A stretch of 64,000 nt of DNA from Buchnera aphidicola (Schlechtendalia peitan) (GTDB taxonomy: Bacteria > Pseudomonadota > Gammaproteobacteria > Enterobacterales > Enterobacteriaceae). The position numbers and the translations under genes were made by a program. How positions within the stretch are numbered: the first letter of the stretch is position 1; each line of letters begins with the position of its first letter. Below are positions 1 to 8,834 of this stretch, in pieces. The DNA lies in assembly GCA_039830055.1 (NCBI GenBank), contig CP140043.1:1-64000 (forward strand), given 5' to 3'. The notes beneath the pieces are model-generated. The model was not told the origin of the DNA, searched no databases, and saw only the letters and a list, made by a program, of their open reading frames with translations.

Positions 1-1875
1 ATGTTATTAAAGAAAAACTTTGATGTTATAATAGTAGGTGGAGGTCACGCGGGAACTGAAGCAGCATTAGCTTCTTCTAGGATGAAAAGTTCTACTTTAC
101 TAATTACTCAAAACATGGATACTATTGGAGCATTATCTTGTAATCCTGCTATCGGAGGAATTGGAAAAAGTCAATTAGTAAAAGAAATTGATGCTTTAGG
201 TGGAATTATGGCGAGAGCTATTGATCAATCAGGTATTCAATTTAGAATATTGAATTCTACAAAAGGACCTGCAGTTCGTTCTACAAGAGCTCAAGCAGAT
301 AGAAAAATTTATAGTAAAATTATTAAAAACTTTATTAAATTACAGGATAAATTATCAGTATTAGAAGGAGAAGTAAAAGATCTTATTGTTGACAATTATT
401 GTTCAAAGGGAATTTTGATGAACGATGGTACAAAAATATTTGCACGATCAGTTATTTTGACTGTTGGTACTTTTTTAAATGGAAAAATTTATATTGGCTT
501 AAATAGTTTTAGTGGTGGTAGAATAGGAGATCGTGCTTCTATTGATTTAGCATGTCGATTACGAGAATTGCCTATTAACATGTCAAGATTAAAGACAGGG
601 ACGCCACCTCGATTAGACAGAAGAACTATTAATTTTGAAAAATTACAACCTCAATATAGTGATAATCCTTTACCTGTTTTTTCCTTTATAGGAAATGTTT
701 CAGAACATCCAAAACAAATACCATGTTATATAACACATACTAATAGTAAAACACATTCTATTATAAACGATAATCTTCATTACAGCGCAATGTATTCAGG
801 TATACTTAAAGGAATTGGTCCTCGTTATTGTCCTTCTATTGAAGATAAAATAATTCGATTTTCTGAAAAATCTTCGCATCAAATTTTTTTAGAACCAGAA
901 GGTTTATCTGGAATTGAAATATATCCTAATGGTATTTCTACCAGTTTACCTCATGAAGTTCAAGAGAAAATGATTAAATCAATAAAAGGTTTAGAAAATG
1001 CTAAAATTATTCGTCCTGGATATGCTATTGAATATGATTACTTTGATCCGAGACATTTGAAGTTAACTTTAGAAAGTAAACTTATATCAGGTTTATTCTT
1101 AGCTGGGCAAATTAATGGTACCACAGGTTATGAAGAAGCTGCTGCTCAGGGATTGCTCGCTGGAGTAAATGCATCTTTATATACATCGAATAAAGATGGA
1201 TGGTTTCCTAAACGCAATGAAGCTTACTTGGGCGTACTAATAGATGATCTGTGTACAAAGGGCACAAAGGAACCTTATCGTATGTTTACTGCAAGAGCTG
1301 AATATCGTTTAACACTGAGAGAAGATAATGCTGATTTACGTTTAACTGAAATTGGGAGACGATTAGGTTTAATAGGTGAAAAGAGATGGAATCGTTTAAA
1401 TCAAAAATTAAATAATATTAAAAATGAATTAAAACGTTTAAAAGAAATAACCATCAATCCTAATTCAAATGACATTAAAAAATTAAATTTATTTTTAAAA
1501 ACAGATTTAAATATTAAATTAAATGCAAGGGATTTATTAAAACGTCCAGAAGTCACATATCATTATTTAATGTCTTTAACAAGTTTTGGGCCAGGTATAC
1601 AAGATTTAGAAGCAACACAACAAATAGAGATTCAAGAGAAATATAAAGGATATATACTTCGACAAAAAAAAGAAATTGTCCAACAGCTTAACAAAGAAAA
1701 TATTATACTTTCTAAAATAAAAGATTATTATGATGTTAAGGGTTTATCTAATGAAGTAATATTAAAATTAAATTATTATAAACCATATTCTATTGGACAA
1801 GCATCTCGGATTTCTGGTATTACACCAGCAGCTATCTCAATTTTATTAATTTATTTAAAAAAAAATTATAAATAA
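1..1875 (+). CDS. mnmG: tRNA uridine-34 carboxymethylaminomethyl modification enzyme MnmG (GidA)
   Basis: FAD-dependent enzyme that, as a complex with MnmE, installs the (carboxymethyl)aminomethyl group on wobble U34 of several tRNAs in the cytoplasm. The 624-residue product has the N-terminal FAD dinucleotide-binding motif GGGHAG (residues 13-18), the signature CNPAIGGIGKS (47-57) and the late conserved block PYRMFTARAEYRL (about 423-436). Length is close to the roughly 629 residues of E. coli. The ATG is the first base of the window, so nothing upstream (promoter, RBS) can be judged. Its partner mnmE lies at 16222, so both halves of the complex are present. In enterobacteria this gene flanks oriC and the atp operon; the atp part of that order is kept here. 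Confidence 0.97.
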   Translation: MLLKKNFDVIIVGGGHAGTEAALASSRMKSSTLLITQNMDTIGALSCNPAIGGIGKSQLVKEIDALGGIMARAIDQSGIQFRILNSTKGPAVRSTRAQADRKIYSKIIKNFIKLQDKLSVLEGEVKDLIVDNYCSKGILMNDGTKIFARSVILTVGTFLNGKIYIGLNSFSGGRIGDRASIDLACRLRELPINMSRLKTGTPPRLDRRTINFEKLQPQYSDNPLPVFSFIGNVSEHPKQIPCYITHTNSKTHSIINDNLHYSAMYSGILKGIGPRYCPSIEDKIIRFSEKSSHQIFLEPEGLSGIEIYPNGISTSLPHEVQEKMIKSIKGLENAKIIRPGYAIEYDYFDPRHLKLTLESKLISGLFLAGQINGTTGYEEAAAQGLLAGVNASLYTSNKDGWFPKRNEAYLGVLIDDLCTKGTKEPYRMFTARAEYRLTLREDNADLRLTEIGRRLGLIGEKRWNRLNQKLNNIKNELKRLKEITINPNSNDIKKLNLFLKTDLNIKLNARDLLKRPEVTYHYLMSLTSFGPGIQDLEATQQIEIQEKYKGYILRQKKEIVQQLNKENIILSKIKDYYDVKGLSNEVILKLNYYKPYSIGQASRISGITPAAISILLIYLKKNYK

Positions 1876-2171
1876 AAAATATTGAACAGTTTATGCTAAT
1901 TAATTGATGTTTTTAAAACACTATTCACAAACAATATAAAAAAATATCACATTAAAATAAAATTAAGATATTTAATTTTTGTATGTTTTTAAATTTGTAA
2001 TTTTAAATAAAAATTTAATATTTTTTATGCTAGATAAATCAAATTAATACCGATTGCTTATAGAAAAAATTATTAAAATATATTTCTATGCAATAAAATG
2101 TTTTAAATATCAACTATTTTTATATAATATATTTTTTAAAATTTAAATCATTTCAAAAGGTAATACCTAAA
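1876..2171. other. AT-rich gap mnmG-atpB, possible remnant of origin/atpI region
   Basis: No gene is visible in these 296 bases. In E. coli the order is mnmG, rsmG, atpI, atpB, with oriC on the other side of mnmG; rsmG and atpI are absent here. Two details stand out. CTATTCACA at 1921-1929 differs from the DnaA-box variant TTATTCACA by one base. An imperfect inverted repeat joins 2053-2066 with 2083-2094 (12 pairs, a two-base bulge). The gap must also hold the atp operon promoter; TTGCTT at 2054-2059 is a weak candidate -35. A single box-like match in such AT-rich DNA is not proof of an origin. Confidence 0.4.
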
Positions 2172-2990
2172 ATGATTTTAGACAAAGATTTTAATTTATC
2201 ACAATATATTAATCATCATTTGCACCACTTACAGTTAAATTTGTGTACTTTTAAAATATCGAGTTTAAATGAAAATTTTACTAATTTTTGGACTATAAAT
2301 ATTGATTCAATGTTTTTTTCTATTATTCTAGGATTAATATTTTTAATTTCTTTTTTTAAAATTTCAAACAATTGTAATAGCCAATTTCCTAATAAAGTGC
2401 AAGTAGCTCTTGAATTAATCGTTACTTTTGTTAATAAAAGTGTTAAAGATACCTGTAAAAACTCCAATACATTACTTGCGCCCTTGTCTTTAACAATTTT
2501 TTCTTGGATTTTTTTAATGAATTTGATGGATCTTTTACCAATTGATTGTATACCATTAATATGTAATTATTTTTTTGGCTTTTCAATTATCAGAGTTGTT
2601 CCAACAGCTGATATTAACATCACTATTTCAATGGCATTAGTTATTTTTAGTTTAATTATTTATTATGGTATTAAAGTAAAAGGTATAAATAAATTTCTAA
2701 AAGATTTTGTAGTACAACCTTTTCAGCATCCATTATTTTTTATCTTTAATTTTTTGTTAGAAGTAATAGGACTATTATCTAAACCAATTTCCTTAGGATT
2801 ACGTTTATTTGGGAATATGTATGCTGGAGAAATGATTTTTATTTTAATTTCAGGATTATTACCATGGTGGATGCAATGGTTTTTAAGTCTTCCTTGGGCT
2901 ATTTTTCATGTATTAATCATTTTACTTCAATCTTTTATATTTATGACATTAACGATAGTATATCTATCTTTAATTACTAAAGAACATTAA
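2172..2990 (+). CDS. atpB: F0F1 ATP synthase subunit a
   Basis: Membrane subunit a of F0, forming the proton half-channels against the c-ring in the inner membrane. The 272-residue protein has several hydrophobic segments and the family signature GLRLFGNMYAGE, which contains the essential arginine at about residue 211. First gene of the operon atpBEFHAGDC; atpI, which precedes it in E. coli, is missing. An AGG-rich ribosome site (AAAAGG) lies about ten bases before the ATG. The hydrophilic N-terminus is variable as usual in the family. Confidence 0.97.
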   Translation: MILDKDFNLSQYINHHLHHLQLNLCTFKISSLNENFTNFWTINIDSMFFSIILGLIFLISFFKISNNCNSQFPNKVQVALELIVTFVNKSVKDTCKNSNTLLAPLSLTIFSWIFLMNLMDLLPIDCIPLICNYFFGFSIIRVVPTADINITISMALVIFSLIIYYGIKVKGINKFLKDFVVQPFQHPLFFIFNFLLEVIGLLSKPISLGLRLFGNMYAGEMIFILISGLLPWWMQWFLSLPWAIFHVLIILLQSFIFMTLTIVYLSLITKEH

Positions 2991-3026
2991 GATAATATCT
3001 AGTTAAAATTCATCAAGGAAACTAAT

Positions 3027-3266
3027 ATGCAAAGTATAAATTCAGATATGCTTTATATGTCAGTGGCTGTAATGATAGGATTAGCTGCAATAGGTGCAGC
3101 AATTGGAATCGGAATACTGGGTAGTAAATTTTTAGAAGGAGTTGCGCGACAACCAGATTTAGTTCCTTTATTACGCACTCAATTTTTTATAATTATGGGA
3201 TTGGTAGATGCTATTCCAATGATTGCTGTAGGATTAGGTTTATATATGTTATTTGCAATCGTATAG
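3027..3266 (+). CDS. atpE: F0F1 ATP synthase subunit c
   Basis: Proteolipid of the F0 c-ring, two transmembrane helices in 79 residues, the same length as E. coli. The glycine-rich first helix (about residues 18-33), the polar loop ARQPD (40-44) and the proton-carrying Asp61 within LVDAIPM are all present. It is the most conserved of the F0 subunits here. It is followed by a 105-base gap holding a hairpin (3312-3345), the only sizeable gap inside the operon. This is of interest because several c subunits are needed per complex. Confidence 0.98.
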   Translation: MQSINSDMLYMSVAVMIGLAAIGAAIGIGILGSKFLEGVARQPDLVPLLRTQFFIIMGLVDAIPMIAVGLGLYMLFAIV

Positions 3267-3311
3267 TATTTTATATATCTAATATTAATTTATGTTTTAT
3301 TCTTCATATAA

Positions 3312-3345
3312 TCTTTACGTTATCTATTTTAAGTTAGCGTAGAGA
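3312..3345 (+). promoter_or_regulatory. Intra-operonic hairpin between atpE and atpF
   Basis: Bases 3312-3322 pair with 3335-3345 to give an 11-pair stem with two G-U pairs in RNA and a 12-base loop. It sits after atpE and before atpF. No U-tract follows directly, so it is more likely an mRNA-processing or stabilising hairpin than a terminator. Such a structure could help raise subunit c over its neighbours; that role is inference. Confidence 0.4.
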
Positions 3346-3371
3346 TATATATTTTTATAAATGGGAAGATT

Positions 3372-3842
3372 ATGAATCTTAATGCAACTATTTTAGGTCA
3401 AGCTATTTCATTTCTTTTATTTACATTTTTTTGTATGAAATATATATGGCCCTCTATTATGCTTACTATAAATAATAGACAAAAAGAAATATCTGATTCT
3501 TTGTCATATATTACCAGTAGTAAAAAAGAATTAGAGTCTTATCGAGAAAAAATGCATCATGAAGTTAACATTATAAAAAAACAAACACGTGAAATGATAG
3601 ATCAAGCTACACAAAAAAAAGATATGATCTTAAAACAAGCTGATATAGAGGCAAAAGAAAAAAAAGAAAAAATTTTAAGCAAAGTAAAATCTGAAATTGC
3701 GATAGAATACCAAAAACTGAAAAATCAATTAATAAAAGATACTAGTCAAATTGCAATAAATATTTCTAAAAAGATATTGGATAATAATATTAGTAATAAA
3801 ACAGTAAAAAATATTGTTAATGATTTAATTCACAAGTTATAA
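3372..3842 (+). CDS. atpF: F0F1 ATP synthase subunit b
   Basis: Peripheral-stalk subunit b, dimer linking F0 to F1. The 156 residues match E. coli in length; the N-terminus MNLNATILGQAISF is almost identical to the enterobacterial one and includes the single membrane helix (about residues 5-25). The rest is a charged, Lys/Glu-rich helix expected to form the coiled-coil stalk. The ATG is preceded by GGGAAG about eight bases upstream. It lies between atpE and atpH. Confidence 0.97.
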   Translation: MNLNATILGQAISFLLFTFFCMKYIWPSIMLTINNRQKEISDSLSYITSSKKELESYREKMHHEVNIIKKQTREMIDQATQKKDMILKQADIEAKEKKEKILSKVKSEIAIEYQKLKNQLIKDTSQIAINISKKILDNNISNKTVKNIVNDLIHKL

Positions 3843-3859
3843 AGTAGGGTAATTAATTA

Positions 3860-4393
3860 ATGATGTCATTTAAAAGTATTGCACATCCATATGCTAAAGC
3901 AATCTATGAATTTTCGATTGATCATCGATCACTTGATATTTGGAAAAATATGCTAGAACATATGGTAAATATGTCTAATCATAAAGAAATAAAAAAAATA
4001 ATTTTAAGTATGTCTTTTTTTCAACAATTAGCTGATTTTTTTATTTCTATTTGTGGTGATAAAATTAATAAATATGGACGAAATTTTATTAAAATTTTAG
4101 TGCATAATAGACGTTTAATACTATTAGAAGATATATATGAAGAATTTATTCTATTATATAATAATTATAAAAACATCATATGTATTAAAGTTGTTTCTGC
4201 TTATCCTCTACAAAAAAAACAAATAAGTTATATTCGTAAAATTTTAAAAGAACGTTTTCTAAAAAATATTAATATAATTTGCGAAATTAATAAAAATTTA
4301 ATAGATGGACTAATTATAAAATTTAACGATATAGTTATTGATTTATCTGTTCAATATCAATTAAAAAATTTATTACATTTTTTACAATATTAA
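3860..4393 (+). CDS. atpH: F1F0 ATP synthase subunit delta
   Basis: Delta subunit (OSCP) that connects the peripheral stalk to the top of the F1 head. 177 residues, equal to E. coli. The N-terminal motif AHPYAKAIYEF corresponds to the family signature with PYAKA. The middle is diverged and Lys/Asn-rich, as expected for a weakly constrained subunit in an AT-biased genome. Two consecutive ATGs occur at 3860 and 3863; either could be used, with AGGG at 3844-3847 as ribosome site. Seventeen bases after atpF, twelve before atpA. Confidence 0.95.
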   Translation: MMSFKSIAHPYAKAIYEFSIDHRSLDIWKNMLEHMVNMSNHKEIKKIILSMSFFQQLADFFISICGDKINKYGRNFIKILVHNRRLILLEDIYEEFILLYNNYKNIICIKVVSAYPLQKKQISYIRKILKERFLKNINIICEINKNLIDGLIIKFNDIVIDLSVQYQLKNLLHFLQY

Positions 4394-4405
4394 GGGAATA
4401 CAAGC

Positions 4406-5947
4406 ATGCAATTGAATTCTAGCGAAATTAGCGAATTAATAAAAAAAAGAATTTCCCAATTTAATATTACTCATGATACTTACAATGAGGGTGTAATAAC
4501 TTCAGTAAGTGATGGAATTATAAAAATTTATGGTTTATCTAATGCTATGCAAGGAGAAATGCTTTTATTAGCTGATAATCAATATGCTATTGCATTAAAT
4601 TTGGAAAAAGATTCTGTAGGTGCAATAGTAATGGGTGAATATAGATATATTTCTGAAGGAACTACAGTAAGATGTACTGGTCGTGTTTTTGAAGTTCCAG
4701 TAGGTCTTAATTTTTTAGGACGTGTAGTGAACGCTTTAGGAATGCCTATTGATGGAAAGGGTGTTATTAAAGAAACGAAATTTTCTCCAATAGAGGTTTG
4801 CTCTCCTGGTGTTATTGATAGAGAAAAAATAAATCAACCATTACAAACAGGTTATAAATCAATTGATGTAATGATTCCTATAGGACGTGGGCAACGTGAA
4901 TTAATTATAGGAGATCGCCAAACTGGAAAAACATCATTAGCTATTGATACAATTATTAATCAAAAGTTTTTTAATGTAAAATGTATTTATGTTGTTATAG
5001 GACAAAAATTTTCTACTGTTTCTCATGTTGTTAAACAATTAGAAGATCATGATGCATTAAGTTATACTATTGTTATAGTTGCATCTGCTTCTGAAGCAGC
5101 TTCTTTACAATATTTAGTTCCATATTCTGGGTGTACTATGGGTGAGTATTTTAGAGATTGTGGAGAAGATGCATTGATTGTTTATGACGATTTGTCAAAA
5201 CATGCGATAGCGTATAGACAAATATCTTTGTTATTAAGACGACCTCCAGGCCGAGAGGCTTTCCCAGGCGATATTTTTTATTTACATTCTAGATTATTAG
5301 AAAGGTCATGTAAAGTAAATAATTTATATCTTAATAAAATTATGAAAGTAGAAAATATAAATAAAACAGGTTCATTGACAGCATTACCTATTATTGAAAC
5401 TCAGGGGGGGGACGTTTCTTCATTTATACCTACTAATGTTATTTCTATTACCGATGGACAATTATTTTTAGAATCAAATTTATTTAATTCTGGAATTCGT
5501 CCAGCTATTAATCCTGGAATTTCAGTATCTCGAGTAGGTAGCTCTGCTCAACATAAAATTATTCAGCAAGTATCGTCTGGAATTCGTACAGCTTTAGCTC
5601 AATATCAAGAATTAGCTTCTTTTTCACAATTTTCATCTGATTTAGATGAAGTAACTCGAAATCAACTAGTTTATGGTAAAAAGTTAATCGAAATTTTAAA
5701 ACAAAAACAGTATAAACCAATGTCAATTTCAGAACAAGCACTAATTTTTTATGCAGCTGAGCAAGGTTTTATAGATGATGTTAATTTAAATAAAATAAAA
5801 GATTTTGAAAGATTGTTAATTTCTTATTCTAATGAGAAATTTTCTGATTTTATGCAAGGCATTAATATTACCGGTGATTTTAATACAATTATTAAAAATA
5901 AAATTATTACTATAATAAAATCTTTTAAATCGTCTCAATATTGGTAA
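4406..5947 (+). CDS. atpA: F1 ATP synthase subunit alpha
   Basis: Non-catalytic nucleotide-binding subunit of the F1 head (three per complex). 513 residues, the E. coli length. The P-loop GDRQTGKT is at residues 169-176 and the region around TDGQ and the PGISVSRVGSSAQ signature (about 365-380) is intact. An unusual feature is a run of eight G at 5404-5411 (codons CAG GGG GGG GAC), giving GlnGlyGlyAsp where E. coli has GlnAlaGlyAsp. The frame is open through the run. Good ribosome site AAGGGA before the ATG. Confidence 0.98.
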   Translation: MQLNSSEISELIKKRISQFNITHDTYNEGVITSVSDGIIKIYGLSNAMQGEMLLLADNQYAIALNLEKDSVGAIVMGEYRYISEGTTVRCTGRVFEVPVGLNFLGRVVNALGMPIDGKGVIKETKFSPIEVCSPGVIDREKINQPLQTGYKSIDVMIPIGRGQRELIIGDRQTGKTSLAIDTIINQKFFNVKCIYVVIGQKFSTVSHVVKQLEDHDALSYTIVIVASASEAASLQYLVPYSGCTMGEYFRDCGEDALIVYDDLSKHAIAYRQISLLLRRPPGREAFPGDIFYLHSRLLERSCKVNNLYLNKIMKVENINKTGSLTALPIIETQGGDVSSFIPTNVISITDGQLFLESNLFNSGIRPAINPGISVSRVGSSAQHKIIQQVSSGIRTALAQYQELASFSQFSSDLDEVTRNQLVYGKKLIEILKQKQYKPMSISEQALIFYAAEQGFIDDVNLNKIKDFERLLISYSNEKFSDFMQGINITGDFNTIIKNKIITIIKSFKSSQYW

Positions 5948-5984
5948 TTTTTTAATAATAACTATTATATAAATGGTGAAAAAT

Positions 5985-6851
5985 ATGTCTGAAATCAAAG
6001 AAATTCGAAATAAAATAAATAGTTTAAATAGTACAAAAAAAATTACAAAAGCTATGGAAATGGTTTCTATTGTAAAAATGAAAAAATCAGAAATTAAAAT
6101 GAACTCTAAACGTCCATATTTAATAACTATAAAAAAAATTATCAATAATATTATATACAATAATGCTAAATATAAACATGAATTTTTAGATAAAAGATTT
6201 ACAAAAAGTATTGAAATTATTGTTATTTCAACAGATCGAGGTTTGTGTGGTAATTTAAATATACTACTTTTTAAAAAAATCATACAATTTATTAAAAATA
6301 ATAAAGATAAAAATGTTATTAATAATTTATTTATTTTAGGACTAAAAGGAGCATCATATTTTAAATCTTTATCTTATAATGTAAGACATTATAGAAGAAT
6401 GTTAAAAAGTAATTATACTTTGTCTGATTTTTTAGAATTTATTCAAATTCCATTACAACGTTATAGAGAAAGAAAAATTGATAAATTATTTCTTGCATAC
6501 AACACGTTTAAAAGTACTTTAACTCATATACCTACAATTATACAATTATTGCCGTTATCTCAAGAAAAATTGAATAATAATTATTATTGGGACTATATAT
6601 ATGAATCTAATTCAGAAGATTTATTAGATACATTGTTAAATGATTATATAAAATTTCAAATATATCAGGCTATTTTAGAAAATCATACATGTGAACAAGC
6701 ATCTCGAATGATAGCAATGAAACAAGCAACAGATAATAGTAAGGATTTAATAAAGCAATTAAATATTATTTATAATAAAGCGCGTCAAGATAATATTACT
6801 CAAGAGTTAACTGAAATTGTTTCAGGTGCTGCTGCAGTTTCGTTATATTAA
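5985..6851 (+). CDS. atpG: F1 ATP synthase subunit gamma
   Basis: Central rotor-shaft subunit of F1. From the chosen start MSEIKEIRNKI the protein is 288 residues, matching the family. An in-frame ATG four codons upstream (5973) exists, but homology begins at 5985 and GGTGA sits about six bases before it, so the later start is preferred. The N-terminal helix KKITKAMEMV, the STDRGLCGNLN block and the C-terminal QELTEIVSGAAAV are all conserved. It lies between atpA and atpD. Confidence 0.95.
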   Translation: MSEIKEIRNKINSLNSTKKITKAMEMVSIVKMKKSEIKMNSKRPYLITIKKIINNIIYNNAKYKHEFLDKRFTKSIEIIVISTDRGLCGNLNILLFKKIIQFIKNNKDKNVINNLFILGLKGASYFKSLSYNVRHYRRMLKSNYTLSDFLEFIQIPLQRYRERKIDKLFLAYNTFKSTLTHIPTIIQLLPLSQEKLNNNYYWDYIYESNSEDLLDTLLNDYIKFQIYQAILENHTCEQASRMIAMKQATDNSKDLIKQLNIIYNKARQDNITQELTEIVSGAAAVSLY

Positions 6852-6876
6852 TAGATAGTAAGGAGTATACTTGAAT

Positions 6877-8274
6877 ATGGCTCTTGGAAAAATAGTTCAA
6901 ATTATTGGTGCTGTAGTTGATGTTGAATTTCCTTATGATCAAGTACCAAAAATATATAATGCGTTATCTGTTCAACATAAAGAGATAAAAATAGTTTTAG
7001 AGGTACAACAACAACTGGGATCAGGTATAGTTAGAACAATTTCAATGGGTTCTTCGAATGGATTAACGAGAGGTTTATCAGTTTTAGATTTAGGTCATGG
7101 TATTAAAGTTCCTGTAGGCACGTCAACATTAGGTAGAATTATAGATGTACTAGGTCATCCTATAGATATGAATGGGCCATTGCGTAATAAAGATGATAAT
7201 GCAATAGAATACTGGGAAATTCATCGATCAGCACCTGGATATGAAGAACAATTAAATTCATATACAATTTTAGAAACAGGTATTAAGGTAATCGATTTAA
7301 TTTGTCCTTTTTCAAAAGGAGGAAAGGTTGGTTTATTTGGAGGTGCTGGAGTAGGAAAAACGGTAAATATGATGGAATTAATTAGAAATATTGCCTTAAA
7401 ACATAAAGGATATTCAGTCTTTACTGGTGTAGGAGAAAGAACGAGAGAAGGTAGTGATTTTTATCGTGAAATGAAAGATTCTAATGTTTTAGATAAAGTT
7501 TCTCTAGTATATGGTCAAATGAATGAACCTCCTGGAAATAGGTTACGGGTAGCATTTACTGGATTAACTATAGCGGAAAAATTTAGGGACGAAGGTAAAG
7601 ATGTTTTATTATTTATTGATAATATATATCGTTATACTTTAGCTGGCACAGAAGTATCAGCATTATTAGGACGTATTCCTTCTGCTGTTGGATACCAACC
7701 TACCCTATCTGAAGAAATGGGTTTATTACAAGAAAGAATTACTTCAACAAAATCAGGATCAATTACTTCTATACAAGCTGTATATGTCCCTGCTGATGAT
7801 TTAACAGATCCTTCTCCAGCTACTACATTTGTACATTTAGATTCCACTATAACGCTTAGTCGTCAAATTGCATCATTGGGTATATATCCCTCTATTGATC
7901 CATTGAATTCTACTAGTAGACAATTAGATCCTAAAATTGTAGGACAAGAACATTATGATGTTGCTGTAGGTGTTCAGTCTATTTTACAAAAATATCAAGA
8001 ACTCAAAGATATTATAACTATATTAGGTATGGATGAACTATCAGAAGATGATAAATTATTGGTTTCGAGAGCTAGGAAAATTCAAAAATTTTTATCGCAG
8101 CCGTTTTTTGTAGCAGAGGTTTTTACTGGTATTTTAGGAAAATATGTATCTTTAAGAAATACAATTAATGGTTTTAAAGATATTTTAATGGGTAAATTGG
8201 ATGATTATCCTGAACAAGCGTTTTATATGGTAGGTTCTATTGAAGAAGTTATAAAAAAATCGAAAAAATTGTAA
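6877..8274 (+). CDS. atpD: F1 ATP synthase subunit beta
   Basis: Catalytic subunit of F1 that makes ATP from ADP and phosphate. 465 residues from the ATG at 6877 (MALGKIVQIIGAVVDVEF), which aligns with E. coli; the open frame extends to a TTG at 6871 that is not needed. Ribosome site AGGAG at 6861-6865. P-loop GGAGVGKT at about 155-162, then GERTREG and the PSAVGYQPTL region, with the catalytic residues in place. Strongly conserved, as expected of the core subunit. Confidence 0.98.
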   Translation: MALGKIVQIIGAVVDVEFPYDQVPKIYNALSVQHKEIKIVLEVQQQLGSGIVRTISMGSSNGLTRGLSVLDLGHGIKVPVGTSTLGRIIDVLGHPIDMNGPLRNKDDNAIEYWEIHRSAPGYEEQLNSYTILETGIKVIDLICPFSKGGKVGLFGGAGVGKTVNMMELIRNIALKHKGYSVFTGVGERTREGSDFYREMKDSNVLDKVSLVYGQMNEPPGNRLRVAFTGLTIAEKFRDEGKDVLLFIDNIYRYTLAGTEVSALLGRIPSAVGYQPTLSEEMGLLQERITSTKSGSITSIQAVYVPADDLTDPSPATTFVHLDSTITLSRQIASLGIYPSIDPLNSTSRQLDPKIVGQEHYDVAVGVQSILQKYQELKDIITILGMDELSEDDKLLVSRARKIQKFLSQPFFVAEVFTGILGKYVSLRNTINGFKDILMGKLDDYPEQAFYMVGSIEEVIKKSKKL

Positions 8275-8288
8275 ATTAGGTATAAATT

Positions 8289-8678
8289 ATGACTTTTTGT
8301 TTAAACTTAGCAAGCCATTGCGGATATATTTATATTGGACCAATAAATAAAATTCAGGTATCAGGAGAAAAAGGAGAATTAAGTATTTATCCAGGTCATT
8401 TACAGTTATTATCGTTTCTTCAATCAGGAATTATAAATTTTTTTGATAAAAATAATAAAAAACATTTTATTTATATATCAGGAGGAATAATAGAAGTTCA
8501 ACCTAAAATTGTAAATATTATAACTGATATTGCAGTTAAAATTTCAAAGTTTGATAAAACATCAATTGTGATAATAGAAAATAGTATTAGACATGTAATA
8601 AATAATAGTTTAATTGTAAATAAGAAGAAATTATTAGAAAAATTGTCTAATATATTTAAAATATATATTAAAGTATAA
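8289..8678 (+). CDS. atpC: F1 ATP synthase subunit epsilon
   Basis: Epsilon subunit of F1, attached to the rotor; in E. coli it also inhibits ATP hydrolysis through its C-terminal helices. 129 residues against about 139 in E. coli, so the C-terminal helical part is slightly short and diverged. The N-terminal beta-domain is recognisable, with GELSIYPGH (about residues 30-38) and the YISGGIIEVQP strand. Last gene of the atp operon. It is convergent with gyrB; glmU and glmS, which follow it in E. coli, are at 25-28 kb here. Confidence 0.94.
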   Translation: MTFCLNLASHCGYIYIGPINKIQVSGEKGELSIYPGHLQLLSFLQSGIINFFDKNNKKHFIYISGGIIEVQPKIVNIITDIAVKISKFDKTSIVIIENSIRHVINNSLIVNKKKLLEKLSNIFKIYIKV

Positions 8679-8733
8679 TGTTAAGATTATTTAATATGTA
8701 AAATAATGATCAATTAAAAAATTTTATAATTTA

Positions 8734-8770
8734 GCGGCAGAGAATATGAAGATATAATTGTTCCTGTCGC
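8734..8770 (+). terminator. GC-richer inverted repeat between convergent atpC and gyrB
   Basis: Bases 8734-8740 (GCGGCAG) pair with 8764-8770 (CTGTCGC) in RNA, seven pairs with one G-U and a 23-base loop. The arms are much richer in G+C than the surrounding spacer. There is no strong U-tract. The position after atpC and after gyrB on the other strand fits a bidirectional transcription stop, but the fold is modest and a small structured RNA is not excluded. Confidence 0.35.
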
Positions 8771-8834
8771 GTGCTAAGTTGAGTACATAATATTAATGTT
8801 AAATATATAATTTTTAAATGATTATATGTAAGAT

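Noticed and set aside
5816..6283. 155-codon hydrophobic frame on the minus strand
   Set aside because: Antisense to the atpA end and atpG start; an Ile/Phe-rich translation is expected from the complement of Lys/Asn-rich AT-biased genes.
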